Below, piece after piece: positions 8,591 through 17,484 of a stretch of DNA of 64,000 bases. This stretch comes from Alcaligenes faecalis. Lineage in GTDB: Bacteria; Pseudomonadota; Gammaproteobacteria; Burkholderiales; Burkholderiaceae_B. The stretch spans positions 2,788,954-2,852,953 of the forward strand of contig NZ_CP031747.1 of NCBI RefSeq assembly GCF_005311025.1, in the 5' to 3' direction. Both the position numbers and the translations under genes were made by a program. Each line of letters starts with the position of its first letter. Position 1 is the stretch's first letter. The notes under the pieces are model-generated. The model had not been told where the DNA came from and did no database searches. It saw only the letters and a program-made list of their open reading frames with translations.

Positions 8591-9616
8591 CTAGTGAAAT
8601 CCGTCCAAAATTTGGCCACTAAGCAGGTCATGAACCTGTTCTTTTCTTTGATCCGATTCGCCATCCGCAGGCAATACCATTCTCAATAAAAGTGGCCACT
8701 GCGGGTAAAAGCGATAGTTGGGCGTCGACACACGCGTACCGGCTGGATAACTAAATCCGCCGAATTGAAATTCTCGAGCCAATTGAGCATGCGAGAGATA
8801 AAGCAGATTTTTATTTTTATCGACTGAGAAATAAGCACGTTCCAAAGGCAGATTCCATGCCTGAACCTGTAAACCCTCTTCCTCTACACGTACCATCCAA
8901 CGGTCCTGATCCCGCTCACCGTTGACATACAAAGTCCCATCCGGCCTGGCCTGAACCAAAGTGCCGGCAGGTAGATCCAGAACAAAATCCGGGGCTGTAT
9001 TCATATTGGAAGCCGCCGCATAGGGACTCCAGCCCCTGATCTGATTCCCTTTAGCCAAAAAGCAGCTGACAAAACGAAAACCGTGCTCTGCCATGGAATC
9101 TTGTTCCATTTCAAGCACTTGGCTGCCATCACATTGCCAGCCCTCCAATTCCGTATCGCCTGCCAGATGCAGCTTCCAGCTGGAGTTCTGCAAATCGGGC
9201 CGGGGGCGCTTGAAAGACAGCACTGGAGCATTGCCTACCATGACCGCCCCCGGGAAACGAGCCCAGGACACGCTGTCCGGGTCGCCCCACACACTCAACT
9301 CCAGCTCTGTTCCGGCTGGCATATCAATTCCGGCAAAACGGCCAGGCTCTTTTAAAACATGCTGCCGACTAGCCAGCTCCTGTGCCTGACGTTTATCGAA
9401 CTGATAGACCTCCCACTGGAAATAACTGTAGTAGAGCGCCAATACAAGCAAAGGAAGCAAAACCAGTAGGCGTGGCCAGGGTTTTTTCTTAAAGTTTTCC
9501 CGGCGATGTGGCTGTACTAAAAGCAAAACCACCCAGACCAGCACAATAATTAAGGCAAGCGGCCCGAGCGTAATAATCAGCAGAAACAGCAAAGAAAATG
9601 GAGCGACAGGAATCAT
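8591..9616 (-). CDS. two-helix membrane protein of unknown function
   Basis: A 341-residue protein. Two hydrophobic helices lie at residues about 8-34 and 49-65, separated by a short Lys/Arg-rich loop (HRRENFKKKPWPR). The remaining roughly 275 residues are a soluble domain rich in Trp and aromatic residues, with short repeated strand-like motifs such as DMPAGTELELSVWGDP and DLPAGTLVQARPDGTLYVNG. The helix-loop-helix arrangement with a basic loop places the large C-terminal domain either in or out depending on which helix is inserted first; the positive loop suggests it faces the periplasm. I do not recognise the family. The gene has weak translation signals and 280 bases separate its stop from the fecR-like start. 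Confidence 0.65.
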   Translation of the reverse strand: MIPVAPFSLLFLLIITLGPLALIIVLVWVVLLLVQPHRRENFKKKPWPRLLVLLPLLVLALYYSYFQWEVYQFDKRQAQELASRQHVLKEPGRFAGIDMPAGTELELSVWGDPDSVSWARFPGAVMVGNAPVLSFKRPRPDLQNSSWKLHLAGDTELEGWQCDGSQVLEMEQDSMAEHGFRFVSCFLAKGNQIRGWSPYAAASNMNTAPDFVLDLPAGTLVQARPDGTLYVNGERDQDRWMVRVEEEGLQVQAWNLPLERAYFSVDKNKNLLYLSHAQLAREFQFGGFSYPAGTRVSTPNYRFYPQWPLLLRMVLPADGESDQRKEQVHDLLSGQILDGFH

Positions 9617-9773
9617 AAGAGATCAAAAAACCATAAAAAGTCGCAATAAAGAAGGCCGAAAAAATGTACAGCCTGTCTTGCTGACTACTGTGCTGATCGG
9701 GCAAAAACAAGGGAAGGGCGTTACCAATACAGGCACGGCACCGCCAGGCCCGTTTAAACCGCTTGGCATCGTC

Positions 9774-10562
9774 TCAGGCGATCTGGATGTGTCCTTCCAT
9801 ATACAGGACGGCCTGGCCTTTCAAGAACACGCGGTCACCCGTTAAGGTGCAGTCCAGTACACCACCACGGGCAGAAGCCTGATATGCCAGCAAATGAGTT
9901 TTGCCCAGGATAGGAGCCCAGTACGGCAGCAAAGCACAATGGGCCGAGCCCGTCACCGGATCTTCCTCAATACCGTGACCAGGAGCAAAAAAGCGGCTGA
10001 CAATATCAAACTGGCCCGAGCCCGGCGCTGTCACAATGCATCCGTCACAGCCACTGGCCAGCATGGCTGCCGCATCCACCTGCAGCTGTCGCACTTGCTC
10101 TTCCGTTTCCAATACAGCCAGATGGGTGAAGTCATTACGCCACAGTTGCGTAATCTTGGTGCCCAAGGCTTGCTCCAGCAAAGGATTGTCATCCACACGG
10201 TGAACCGGGCGCACAGGCAAATCCATGACATAGCTGTCTTGGTCACGACGTACCGTCAAAGCACCACTTAGCGTATGGAACACCACCTGGCTGTCCTGGG
10301 GACGCACATGCTGCAGCACAACGGCGGCGCTGGCCAATGTTGCGTGTCCACACAAGGGCACTTCTACCGTAGGGGTGAACCAGCGCAGGCGAAAGTCCTG
10401 GCCTTGTGGCACCAGAAAGGCGGTTTCGGCAAGATTGTTCTCCTGCGCAATCGACTGCATCAAGGCATCGTCAGGGAACTCGGGCAACAACACCACGGCG
10501 GCAGGATTGCCTGCAAACAAGGTGTCAGTAAAGGCATCAAGCTGATAGATGGGTAAGCGCAT
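9774..10562 (-). CDS. PhzF-family isomerase/epimerase
   Basis: A 262-residue protein beginning MRLPIYQLDAFTDTLFAGNPAAVV, the signature N-terminus of PhzF proteins, with the catalytic glutamate region NNLAETAFL, the GHATLASA segment and the late GHGIEEDPVTGSAHCAL motif. The family has a two-domain diaminopimelate-epimerase fold and includes phenazine isomerases and many enzymes of unknown substrate. Nothing else for phenazine synthesis is nearby, so a phenazine role should not be assumed. The ATG at 10562 is used because a GGAGG site lies just ahead of it; an in-frame ATG 24 bases upstream has no such signal. Confidence 0.9.
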   Translation of the reverse strand: MRLPIYQLDAFTDTLFAGNPAAVVLLPEFPDDALMQSIAQENNLAETAFLVPQGQDFRLRWFTPTVEVPLCGHATLASAAVVLQHVRPQDSQVVFHTLSGALTVRRDQDSYVMDLPVRPVHRVDDNPLLEQALGTKITQLWRNDFTHLAVLETEEQVRQLQVDAAAMLASGCDGCIVTAPGSGQFDIVSRFFAPGHGIEEDPVTGSAHCALLPYWAPILGKTHLLAYQASARGGVLDCTLTGDRVFLKGQAVLYMEGHIQIA

Positions 10563-10832
10563 TCTGCCTCCAGGCATGGAATTCAAGGTGAGTCCCCAGT
10601 ATAGAAAAATAGACTCTTTGAAGGCAGGTAAATCCGCGGAACAGGGGCATTGTTTTAATACCGCCTATCTTTTCCGTTTTTTAAGCACCAGACACGCGAG
10701 CGCTTTTTGCAAACGCCTGTTTGCATTCCATTAGTTGGACCCGAGCGCTTCCCGCTTATTTACCTGATGCCAAACGCTTCTTTTTGCGGGTTCAGCAATT
10801 ACAACGGGTGCCAGGCCGCGCCATTTGATCAA

Positions 10833-11186
10833 TCAAACATTTGCCGCCTCTAAAAGACAGGCGGAAAGACGATCAAAATGCAGCAGGGCAGCCTGGCTCA
10901 AGTCCACTTGTTTGCGGCGAGTGTCCTCCGTATCACTAAGGACGATCCAGCCTTTCTCGCGCATGGATTTGAGACGGGTATGAATAGTCGCGGGCGATCC
11001 CAGCCGTTCTACGGCCATGACATCGCGCACCGACAAACGCAAACAGTCTTTCGATGCCTTGGCAACCAGCACCAGGATCCGCTCTTCAAGAGGGTCCAGG
11101 CAAGGCAAGCAAGGCAGGGTATGCAGCGAATCGGCGAGCTGCAAAAAACGCATATAAATATCAGCAGGTCTGGTGGCAGTTTTCAT
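10833..11186 (-). CDS. small winged-helix (MarR-like) transcriptional regulator
   Basis: A 117-residue protein that looks like one winged-helix domain. A helical start (DIYMRFLQLADSL) and a CLPCLDPLEERIL segment are followed by the probable recognition helix region LGSPATIHTRLKSMREKGWI, and the wing is VLSDTEDTRRKQVDLS. This order (separate, then read helix, then charged wing) is typical of MarR-type regulators, though the protein is shorter than most and lacks the long C-terminal dimerisation helix. The close CLPCL cysteines could be redox or metal sensitive, which is speculation. Flanking gaps are large, so its target is unknown. Confidence 0.65.
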   Translation of the reverse strand: MKTATRPADIYMRFLQLADSLHTLPCLPCLDPLEERILVLVAKASKDCLRLSVRDVMAVERLGSPATIHTRLKSMREKGWIVLSDTEDTRRKQVDLSQAALLHFDRLSACLLEAANV

Positions 11187-11748
11187 AACAAAATCTTTAT
11201 TCCTTTAAGAACCGCTACCACAGCGTCCTTTCTAGAAATAAGTTCTGGTTATTATTGTTTTTATTCCGCCCAGGCAAAGCAAAAAACAACACTGCTTTAT
11301 GGCCCGAGTGATTGGAATGAGTTTCGGTGCTTATCATGCACTTAAAATTAAACGCTTAAGACCGGGCCTGAATTCCGTACGGAAAGGGGTCTTGAGTCGG
11401 GCGATTTATCTGGAATTTTATCAGATAAGCCCTTGATTTAGCTTGAACACTACAGTCCAGACGAAGCAAAATTGTAAGTAGGTGCAGACACGTAGTTAGT
11501 TAGTAAGCTGCCTCACATTAAACGCTAATAAAGGGACTTAGGGCAGAGAACAAGAACAGTTACAAAATCCAGGCCCGATGATATAAGCATCCTTTCCAAA
11601 CAATTTTCCGCCCGCTTGTCCTGGTCGTCACAAAACCATGCCCAGGATCTTTAGCCACACGTGTTTCAGACCGATAAAATGTGGTGAACAGCGCTCGGAG
11701 CGCCCAACGCGCCCCCTCAGATCACTATAAAATCTGGAACGATAAGAA
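11187..11748. other. intergenic region of about 560 bases without a gene
   Basis: No convincing coding frame was found. The region separates the divergent MarR-like regulator and the dehydratase gene and so should hold both promoters. It contains a hairpin TTATCTG/CAGATAA around 11406-11428, and an AT-rich stretch just before the dehydratase start. A small RNA is possible but unsupported. Confidence 0.4.
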
Positions 11749-12666
11749 ATGATTCTTCACCTTGAGACACCGCTCATTTTTTCACACGCCTTGAGCGAGC
11801 AGCTTGGCAAACAAATCTGGTTAAAAATGGATGCGCTGCAACCTAGCGGATCATTCAAAATTCGCGGTATTGGCCACTTGTGTCAGCACCATGCCCAGCA
11901 AGGAAAGAAGCGCTTTATTATTTCTTCGGGAGGCAATGCCGGAATTGCCCTTGCCTATGCCGGACGCCGCCTGACCATGCCCACCCTTGTTGTCGTCCCC
12001 GAAACCACTAGCGAACACGCCAGACGCTTGATTCAACGGGAAAAAGCCGAGCTGCACGTAATCGGCAAGAACTGGCAGGAAGCTCATGAGTATGCGCTGA
12101 CCCTGGTGCAAGAAGACGACGCCCTGATTCACCCATTTGATGATCCTTTGCTTTGGGAAGGCCATGCCAGCCTGATCGCAGAAGTGGCCCAAATGGGCGT
12201 ACAGCCGGATGCCGTCTTGCTGGCTGTAGGCGGGGGTGGCTTGCTATGCGGTGTGGCTCAAGGCCTGCGGGAGCAGGGTTGGGACAAAACCCCGATTATT
12301 GCGGTAGAAACCCAGGGCACCGCCAGCCTGGGCGAGTCGGTAAGGCAGCGCCAGCACATCACACTTAGCGAAGTCAGTGGGGTTGCCACCTCCTTGGCTG
12401 CACCACGCGTCTGCGACCAGGCTTACGCCATCAGCCAATCTCATCCCACCACCTGCGTTCAGGTCAGCGATGCTCAGGCCGTCAGCGCATGCCTGCGCTT
12501 TCTGACCGATCATCGCGTTCTGGTGGAACCCGCATGTGGCGCGGCTTTGTCGACTCTCTACCTGGATCATGAGGCCCTGGCTCCCTACAACAACATTCTG
12601 GTCGTTGTGTGTGGTGGCAACACCACGACGCTGGAGCAGTTGGTGCAGTGGCGGGCCACTCCTTAA
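11749..12666 (+). CDS. PLP-dependent L-serine/L-threonine dehydratase (SDS-type)
   Basis: A 305-residue fold-type II pyridoxal-phosphate enzyme. The PLP-binding lysine is K37 in QPSGSFKIRG, the phosphate/cofactor loop is SSGGNAG, and a glycine-rich AVGGGGLL loop holds the cofactor phosphate. The late VVCGGN motif carries Cys where biosynthetic threonine deaminases have Ser, a feature of mammalian-type serine dehydratases. The length (about 300) and absence of a C-terminal ACT regulatory domain point to a catabolic serine/threonine dehydratase giving pyruvate or 2-oxobutyrate. It appears monocistronic and is followed by a strong terminator. Substrate preference cannot be settled from sequence. 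Confidence 0.85.
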   Translation: MILHLETPLIFSHALSEQLGKQIWLKMDALQPSGSFKIRGIGHLCQHHAQQGKKRFIISSGGNAGIALAYAGRRLTMPTLVVVPETTSEHARRLIQREKAELHVIGKNWQEAHEYALTLVQEDDALIHPFDDPLLWEGHASLIAEVAQMGVQPDAVLLAVGGGGLLCGVAQGLREQGWDKTPIIAVETQGTASLGESVRQRQHITLSEVSGVATSLAAPRVCDQAYAISQSHPTTCVQVSDAQAVSACLRFLTDHRVLVEPACGAALSTLYLDHEALAPYNNILVVVCGGNTTTLEQLVQWRATP

Positions 12667-12752
12667 ACTGTCCGTTATCAGCCCTGACGCATTTGGAAAA
12701 AATAATTATTTTCTATCGCATCTGCAATCTGGAAAACAGGGTACAGGGATTA

Positions 12753-12796
12753 AAAAACCCCATCACATAATTTTCATATGATGGGGTTTTTATTTA
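12753..12796. terminator. bidirectional terminator after the dehydratase gene
   Basis: CCCCATCA and TGATGGGG pair, extended by A/T pairs on both sides, so a run of A precedes and a run of T follows the stem. It suits termination of the plus-strand dehydratase and of the convergent minus-strand DUF4105 gene. Confidence 0.85.
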
Positions 12797-12809
12797 TTCT
12801 TTTTATTCC

Positions 12810-12838
12810 TGATACGCTCTAATTTTCAGAGCGTATCA
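12810..12838. repeat. perfect 11-bp inverted repeat of unknown role
   Basis: TGATACGCTCT and AGAGCGTATCA are exact inverted copies around a 7-base AT loop. No T-run follows on either strand, so it is less like a terminator than the hairpin just before it. It lies 11 bases from a parS site and could be a protein-binding palindrome. Confidence 0.5.
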
Positions 12839-12849
12839 AGTAAAACATA

Positions 12850-12865
12850 TGTTTCACGTGGAACA
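12850..12865 (+). promoter_or_regulatory. parS centromere-like site (distal copy)
   Basis: TGTTTCACGTGGAACA matches the 16-bp ParB-binding parS consensus (TGTTNCACGTGAAACA family) and is identical to the copy at 22227-22242. It lies between the converging dehydratase and DUF4105 genes, about 9 kb from the other three sites. Confidence 0.85.
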
Positions 12866-12883
12866 AAAGCGCCTAAAACAGCC

Positions 12884-13885
12884 TTAAAAAGGCTTTACGA
12901 GAGGCAAATCCTGTCGAATCAAAGCAGAAAAATCCTGCCCCTCCTGCTGCGACAAGGCTCTCGGGTTGATGTAGCCCAGTTGCTTCAGTTCCTGGAAACT
13001 ATGGCCTGGCGCCAAAGCATTCAGACCATACACATACTCGGCCAAATAGCCCGAAGCCAACACACGCCAGTCCCACGGTATCCCGTCCACAATCCTGGAG
13101 ACCATGTCATAAACAATGGTGGTGCAATTAGCCGTCAAGGTGTTGTAGAAACGAGGAGTAGTCTGCAATTGCTGGCCCTGCTCCACATAAGACAAGAACA
13201 AGGCCTGCATGGCAGGTTTCGCCAACTTCACGCTGTACATATACACGTCTTCGCCGCGCGCATTGCTACGGGTACGCACAATGTCCTGCTCTGTTGCCGC
13301 AATCAAGCTCAACTCAAACTCTTTGAAAAAACCGCCTATCGCAGAAAATGCCTCGTGCTTTTCCTTGCGTATTTCTACCGAAAACACCACATGGCGGCCA
13401 TCCTCAAACCCGAAAGACACCAGGGTATGAGCGATCACCGGGCCCATCCAGTACGAAAGGAACATATCTACCGATTTGAGCGTCTGCAGATCGTAGTCCT
13501 GGCTAATCCAATGCTCATCAAAATCGGTCTCGCTGCGCCAGTTAAAGTCACGCACATTGTGCAGAGTCACTACTGAACCATTTACCTCGCCGTAACTCAT
13601 TCTGGCCACATCAGGCGCCCATTCCCGGTCGTTGCTGGGCGCAATACTGCTCCACCAGACCACCAGCACCAGAAAGCCCAACGCCTGGGGTGCAAAGAGC
13701 CAGTTCTTGCCCTTGCTCAAGGCATACAGGCTCAATCCAGCCACCGCGACCCAGCCAGCCAATGCCAGCCAGCGCCCCAGACCTGCTGACAGCTGAAACT
13801 GTAGTGCCAGCGCGCCCCAGGCCGCTACCGCCAAGACCAATAACAGGACCAAAATCTTGATCACCATCGCCCCCCACCTTTTCAT
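12884..13885 (-). CDS. DUF4105 (Lnb N-terminal periplasmic domain-like) membrane protein
   Basis: A 333-residue protein. Three hydrophobic helices occupy about the first 90 residues (VIKILVLLLVLAVAAWGALAL, then two more). A periplasmic domain of about 230 residues follows, with FNWRSETDFDEHW, MGPVIAHTLVSFGFEDGRHVVFSVEIR and TLTANCTTIVYDMV. These are the features of the DUF4105 family, which is related to NlpC-like papain folds: HTLVSFGF holds a candidate His and LTANCTT the candidate Cys. The biochemical role of the family is poorly known. Start at 13885 is chosen for its GGAG site 5 bases upstream. It lies downstream of psd on the same strand, but a terminator separates them. Confidence 0.8.
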   Translation of the reverse strand: MKRWGAMVIKILVLLLVLAVAAWGALALQFQLSAGLGRWLALAGWVAVAGLSLYALSKGKNWLFAPQALGFLVLVVWWSSIAPSNDREWAPDVARMSYGEVNGSVVTLHNVRDFNWRSETDFDEHWISQDYDLQTLKSVDMFLSYWMGPVIAHTLVSFGFEDGRHVVFSVEIRKEKHEAFSAIGGFFKEFELSLIAATEQDIVRTRSNARGEDVYMYSVKLAKPAMQALFLSYVEQGQQLQTTPRFYNTLTANCTTIVYDMVSRIVDGIPWDWRVLASGYLAEYVYGLNALAPGHSFQELKQLGYINPRALSQQEGQDFSALIRQDLPLVKPF

Positions 13886-13971
13886 ACTCACTCCACAGAC
13901 CTCTTGAATACAGATTACTTTTAAGCGCTGAACCGTCAAAAAAGGCTCCACGCAACGCCTTCGGCTTGCTG

Positions 13972-13988
13972 CCTCCCCAAAGGGGGAG
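13972..13988 (+). terminator. GC-rich hairpin with T-run in intergenic repeat-like sequence
   Basis: CTCCCC-AAA-GGGGGAG followed by TTTTT looks like an intrinsic terminator on the plus strand. It lies in a Gly/Cys-rich repeat-like segment (about 13950-14015) of a type often scattered between genes in betaproteobacteria. No plus-strand gene precedes it here. Confidence 0.4.
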
Positions 13989-14028
13989 TTTTTGCCGGAG
14001 GCGCCGAGCCTTTAGACGACCCGACGAC

Positions 14029-14062
14029 AAAAAAAAACCTGTGTCCACTTGAACACAGGTTT
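14029..14062 (-). terminator. terminator of psd
   Basis: Read on the minus strand, AAACCTGTGT pairs with ACACAGGTTT (10 bp, 8-base loop) and is followed by nine T residues. It lies about 20 bases after the psd stop codon. Confidence 0.9.
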
Positions 14063-14082
14063 TATTCATTAGAAAACAGGGT

Positions 14083-14931
14083 TTAGCCCTGATAGCCCAT
14101 CGCTTGACCTTGGCGGATTACGCCTTGCGGCTGCCAGCTCGGATCAAAACGATAGGCGCTTTCTTTGGGGAACAACATCACCACCGTGGAACCCAGCAGA
14201 AATCGGCCCATTTCCTGCCCCTTTTGCAAGGCGATATTCTGACCTTCGTAGTTCCACTCGTGGATCTTGCCGTCACGCGAGGCATTTACCACACCATGCC
14301 AAACCGTGACCATACTGCCCACCACCGTCGCCCCCACCAGCACCAACACGAACGGGCCTTGCTCGGAGTCAAAAAAGCAAACCACACGTTCATTACGGGC
14401 AAACAGGCCGGGAACACCGCGCGCCGTCGTCGGATTGACCGAGAATAAATCGCCCGGTACATGAATCATGCGCTTGAGCACACCCGCACAAGGCATATGT
14501 ACCCGGTGATAGTCGCTAGGACTCAAGTACAGGGTCGCAAACAGCCCATCCTGATAGCGGGCAGCCTCCTGAGCGTCTCCGCCTACCAAAGCCGTCGTCG
14601 AGTAACTATGCCCCTTCGCCTGGAACACCTCGGCACCCTGGATAGGCCCCAACTGGCTGATGGCACCATCAACCGGGCTGACCAAGGCCGTCTCCGCGAT
14701 AGGGCGGGCCCCCGGACGCAAAGCTCGACCAAAAAACTCGTTAAAGGTGGCGTAGCTGGCTGGGTCGGAGTTTTCTGCCTCGCTCATGTCGACCTGATAA
14801 CGGTCGATAAAACGCTTGATAGCCCAGGTCGTGCGCCCGCCCATGGGCTTGGAGGCCAAACCGCCTAGAAACTGGGTCAGAGCCTGTTTAGGGAGCAGGT
14901 ACTGGGGAAGAACAGCCAAACGGGGATGCAT
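14083..14931 (-). CDS. psd: phosphatidylserine decarboxylase proenzyme
   Basis: A 282-residue protein that makes phosphatidylethanolamine from phosphatidylserine at the inner membrane. The autocleavage motif LGST is present (RFLLGSTVV), with self-cleavage between Gly247 and Ser248 producing the pyruvoyl alpha chain of 35 residues. Other family hallmarks are FNEFFGRALRPGARP, SPVDGAISQLG and the SDYHRVHMP segment. Length is that of the bacterial class I proenzyme. The ATG at 14931 was chosen; an upstream TTG in frame would add five residues. It is followed by its own terminator. Confidence 0.95.
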   Translation of the reverse strand: MHPRLAVLPQYLLPKQALTQFLGGLASKPMGGRTTWAIKRFIDRYQVDMSEAENSDPASYATFNEFFGRALRPGARPIAETALVSPVDGAISQLGPIQGAEVFQAKGHSYSTTALVGGDAQEAARYQDGLFATLYLSPSDYHRVHMPCAGVLKRMIHVPGDLFSVNPTTARGVPGLFARNERVVCFFDSEQGPFVLVLVGATVVGSMVTVWHGVVNASRDGKIHEWNYEGQNIALQKGQEMGRFLLGSTVVMLFPKESAYRFDPSWQPQGVIRQGQAMGYQG

Positions 14932-15151
14932 AAAATCAGCTCGCAAACAAATCCTGCTTCAGCCTGGGGCCAAAGCGTTTATGCCATTCAATGTAATTGT
15001 GTTTCACGCGCCACATCCGGCCGGGGCCACCACTTCAAAGGCCGCGCAACCGTCAGGAATCAGGCACCAAACACTGGCAGGAACAAAACAATACGCACTT
15101 GTAGCACAGGTTGCCGCCATACGACATAAAAGGGCGGGCAAGCCCGTCCCA

Positions 15152-16519
15152 TCAGACGTAGACAACCCGGTCGCGGCCTTCTTCTTTGGCCTGATACAAG
15201 GCGCGGTCAACCCGGCGCAGCGTGCGCTCGTAATCCGGGTGACCGTCATACAAGGCCACGCCAATACTGGCGGTGATATTCATGCTTTCGCCATCCACAA
15301 CCCGGAAGGTCTCCGCATGAATACGAAGACGCAAATTACGGGCGGCACGCATCGCACCATCCGCATCCACGTCGACCAAGACCAGAAGGAACTCTTCGCC
15401 CCCAAGGCGGAACACGTAATCACCGGCACGCGCGCTATTGCTGAGCAGCTCAGCAAACTGACGCAAGATACGATCACCGGCATCATGGCCATGGGTATCA
15501 TTAACCCGCTTGAAGAAGTCTATATCCACGGCCAGCAGCGCAAAACGCGATCCCCGCTGCTGGGCATAGCCCACTTCACGGCTAAGCACGACAGGCAGGT
15601 ATTTGCGGCTTAACAGGCGGGTCAGCACGTCCCGGCCGGACTCCAGCTCGTTTTGCTGCTCGAACAAGCGATCCAGGTGTAAACCAATGGCTCGGGTTCG
15701 ATCACGCAGCTCATGCAAGCGTAGAACCTGTCCTTTCGCGTCCCCTTGCTCGAAAGCCGGCATCAGCTCGGTATCAATCAGATTCATCAAGTCCAGGATC
15801 TCACGACTCTCTACCGTGCCCTGGAAGGCATGCGCACCCTTATGCTTGAACCAGATACCGAAGTCCGAATCTCCAATCCGCGGGGCAGGCGTCACACCAT
15901 TGTTGACCGCCATCGCAAACATGAAAAGATTTTCCCAATCCAGCAGCGCGGCTCGCTGTCGGCCACGCTCGGCCGCCACGTTCTGCACAATGGCAAACAG
16001 GCGATAGGACTCTTCGGCACGGGATTTACGCTCACGCGAATTGGCATAAGCATGGCTCATCAGTTCCATCGCCAGATCAATGAAGTTCTGAATGTAGCGA
16101 TAGCACTCCCAGGCCTGCTCGGAACTAATAGTCGAAGATTCAAACAGGAAGCGGGCGTAACGCCCCTTGAGCAAGCGTGCACCACGCAGCACCAGGTGAA
16201 CCGGCACCCCAACCCGAGCATGGACCTCGCCAACCTGATTTTGCAGCTTGACCTGATCTTGCATATCACTGTGTTCATCCACCGAAAACAGCTGTACCAA
16301 CCAACTGCGCAAGGAGCGATGCAAGCGCTTATGTACCTGATCATGCGAGAGATACACCTGTGCGGCAGGGTGCTTGAGCATATGCGTATAAAAGTGGGTC
16401 GCAAGCTCGTCCTGGTTATCTTGAGTGATAGTCAGCACATGAGCACGGACCGCCAGGGGCACTTTCTGGAGCAAGCCGTGCCAGTCCTGAGCGGCTTCTT
16501 CGATATTCGGTTGAGACAT
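15152..16519 (-). CDS. globin-coupled diguanylate cyclase (DosC-like)
   Basis: A 455-residue oxygen-sensing enzyme that makes cyclic di-GMP. The N-terminal globin-coupled sensor domain (about 1-160) has a proximal haem ligand His100 in VGEVHARVGVP and a Tyr44/Leu66 distal pair equivalent to Tyr43/Leu65 of E. coli DosC. A helical linker (160-310) leads to a GGDEF domain with an active GGEEF at 373-377 and an inhibitory I-site RAGD (364-367) placed the standard five residues earlier. Haem iron state or oxygen binding would control activity. The gene stands alone, with no paired phosphodiesterase in the window. Confidence 0.95.
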   Translation of the reverse strand: MSQPNIEEAAQDWHGLLQKVPLAVRAHVLTITQDNQDELATHFYTHMLKHPAAQVYLSHDQVHKRLHRSLRSWLVQLFSVDEHSDMQDQVKLQNQVGEVHARVGVPVHLVLRGARLLKGRYARFLFESSTISSEQAWECYRYIQNFIDLAMELMSHAYANSRERKSRAEESYRLFAIVQNVAAERGRQRAALLDWENLFMFAMAVNNGVTPAPRIGDSDFGIWFKHKGAHAFQGTVESREILDLMNLIDTELMPAFEQGDAKGQVLRLHELRDRTRAIGLHLDRLFEQQNELESGRDVLTRLLSRKYLPVVLSREVGYAQQRGSRFALLAVDIDFFKRVNDTHGHDAGDRILRQFAELLSNSARAGDYVFRLGGEEFLLVLVDVDADGAMRAARNLRLRIHAETFRVVDGESMNITASIGVALYDGHPDYERTLRRVDRALYQAKEEGRDRVVYV

Positions 16520-17035
16520 GAAGTACAGGGAGAGTAGCGAGACGATACTTAAGGATTAAACAGCCTTGGCGGCAATTGTTACATGAGGGGAGATTTCGCG
16601 CTATTTCTTATAGCGATACAAGCCACGGGCTAGCAGGAGAATACCCTTGCTGCCCACAAGGAAAAAACATACCCCTTAAAGATAAGTGGGTGATTCCACG
16701 GGCCAAGGCAGAAATACGTTGTCCATGTACTGGAGTAAGTGCCGGTTTCGCCTCACCTTGGCAGCAATTTGCGATTCAAACCTACGGCTTTGTCGTCCCA
16801 AACGCCTCGAAAGTTCCACGGTGAGCAGATTGTCCTATCAAAGTAGATAGCTGACAAAACGAATTGCCCACTATCGCCAAAAAGCCACGTTTGGCATCCG
16901 GACAGAGAACGATCAATAAAGCGTGCTAGTGCTTGGGCAGGGGAGGGAGTGCCGAGAAACGGGCACATGGGACTGGGTTTATATCCAATACTAAGCAAAC
17001 ACCCAGATTTCCGCCGAACAGCCTGGCCGCCGCAG

Positions 17036-17084
17036 TCGGGTCGGGTCGGGTCGGGTCGGGTCGGGTCGGGTCGGGTCGGGTCGG
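17036..17084. repeat. pentanucleotide tandem repeat (TCGGG, nine full copies)
   Basis: Nine uninterrupted TCGGG units plus a partial TCGG, in a non-coding stretch upstream of the AT-rich region. A 5-base unit would slip by replication error and would shift any reading frame that crossed it. Confidence 0.95.
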
Positions 17085-17475
17085 CATAGGTTTCAGCATC
17101 AACCCTGATCTTTCAATGTTTTTACTCTGCTCAAGCTATTTTTATCAACCTGCGGCAAGCAAGCTTTATCCAATAAATACAGAAAGGAATTAAGAAATCT
17201 CTAAATAAAAATTCTGAATCATGGATAAAAACAAACCCAGAGCATTGATTAATTTCTATTTTCTTGAAAAAACATAAAAATCAGGAAATATTCTTATTTA
17301 TAAAAAACAAACAAGAAAAATAATTCAGAAAAAATAAAAATAATAATTTTATTATTAGAAATTTATCAATTGAATAAAAATAAAGATTGGGAGCAAAAAC
17401 AAACCACGCTCAGTGAATCACAAAAACAAGGGTTTGTTAGATAAAGAAAACAAATTACGGTCGTGATGAGTCGAC

Positions 17476-17484
17476 TTATCCACA
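17476..17484 (+). promoter_or_regulatory. DnaA box (perfect TTATCCACA)
   Basis: Exact 9-mer consensus. First of three perfect boxes in the 17.4-18.0 kb gap. Confidence 0.75.

Noticed and set aside
9774-10562. Phenazine biosynthesis
   Set aside because: The PhzF-like gene stands alone; no phzA-E or G gene is nearby, and most PhzF relatives do not make phenazines.
16933-17193. Plus-strand frame running through the TCGGG repeat
   Set aside because: The repeat translates to a Gly-Ser-Gly-Arg-Val run with no conserved flanks and no good start signal.
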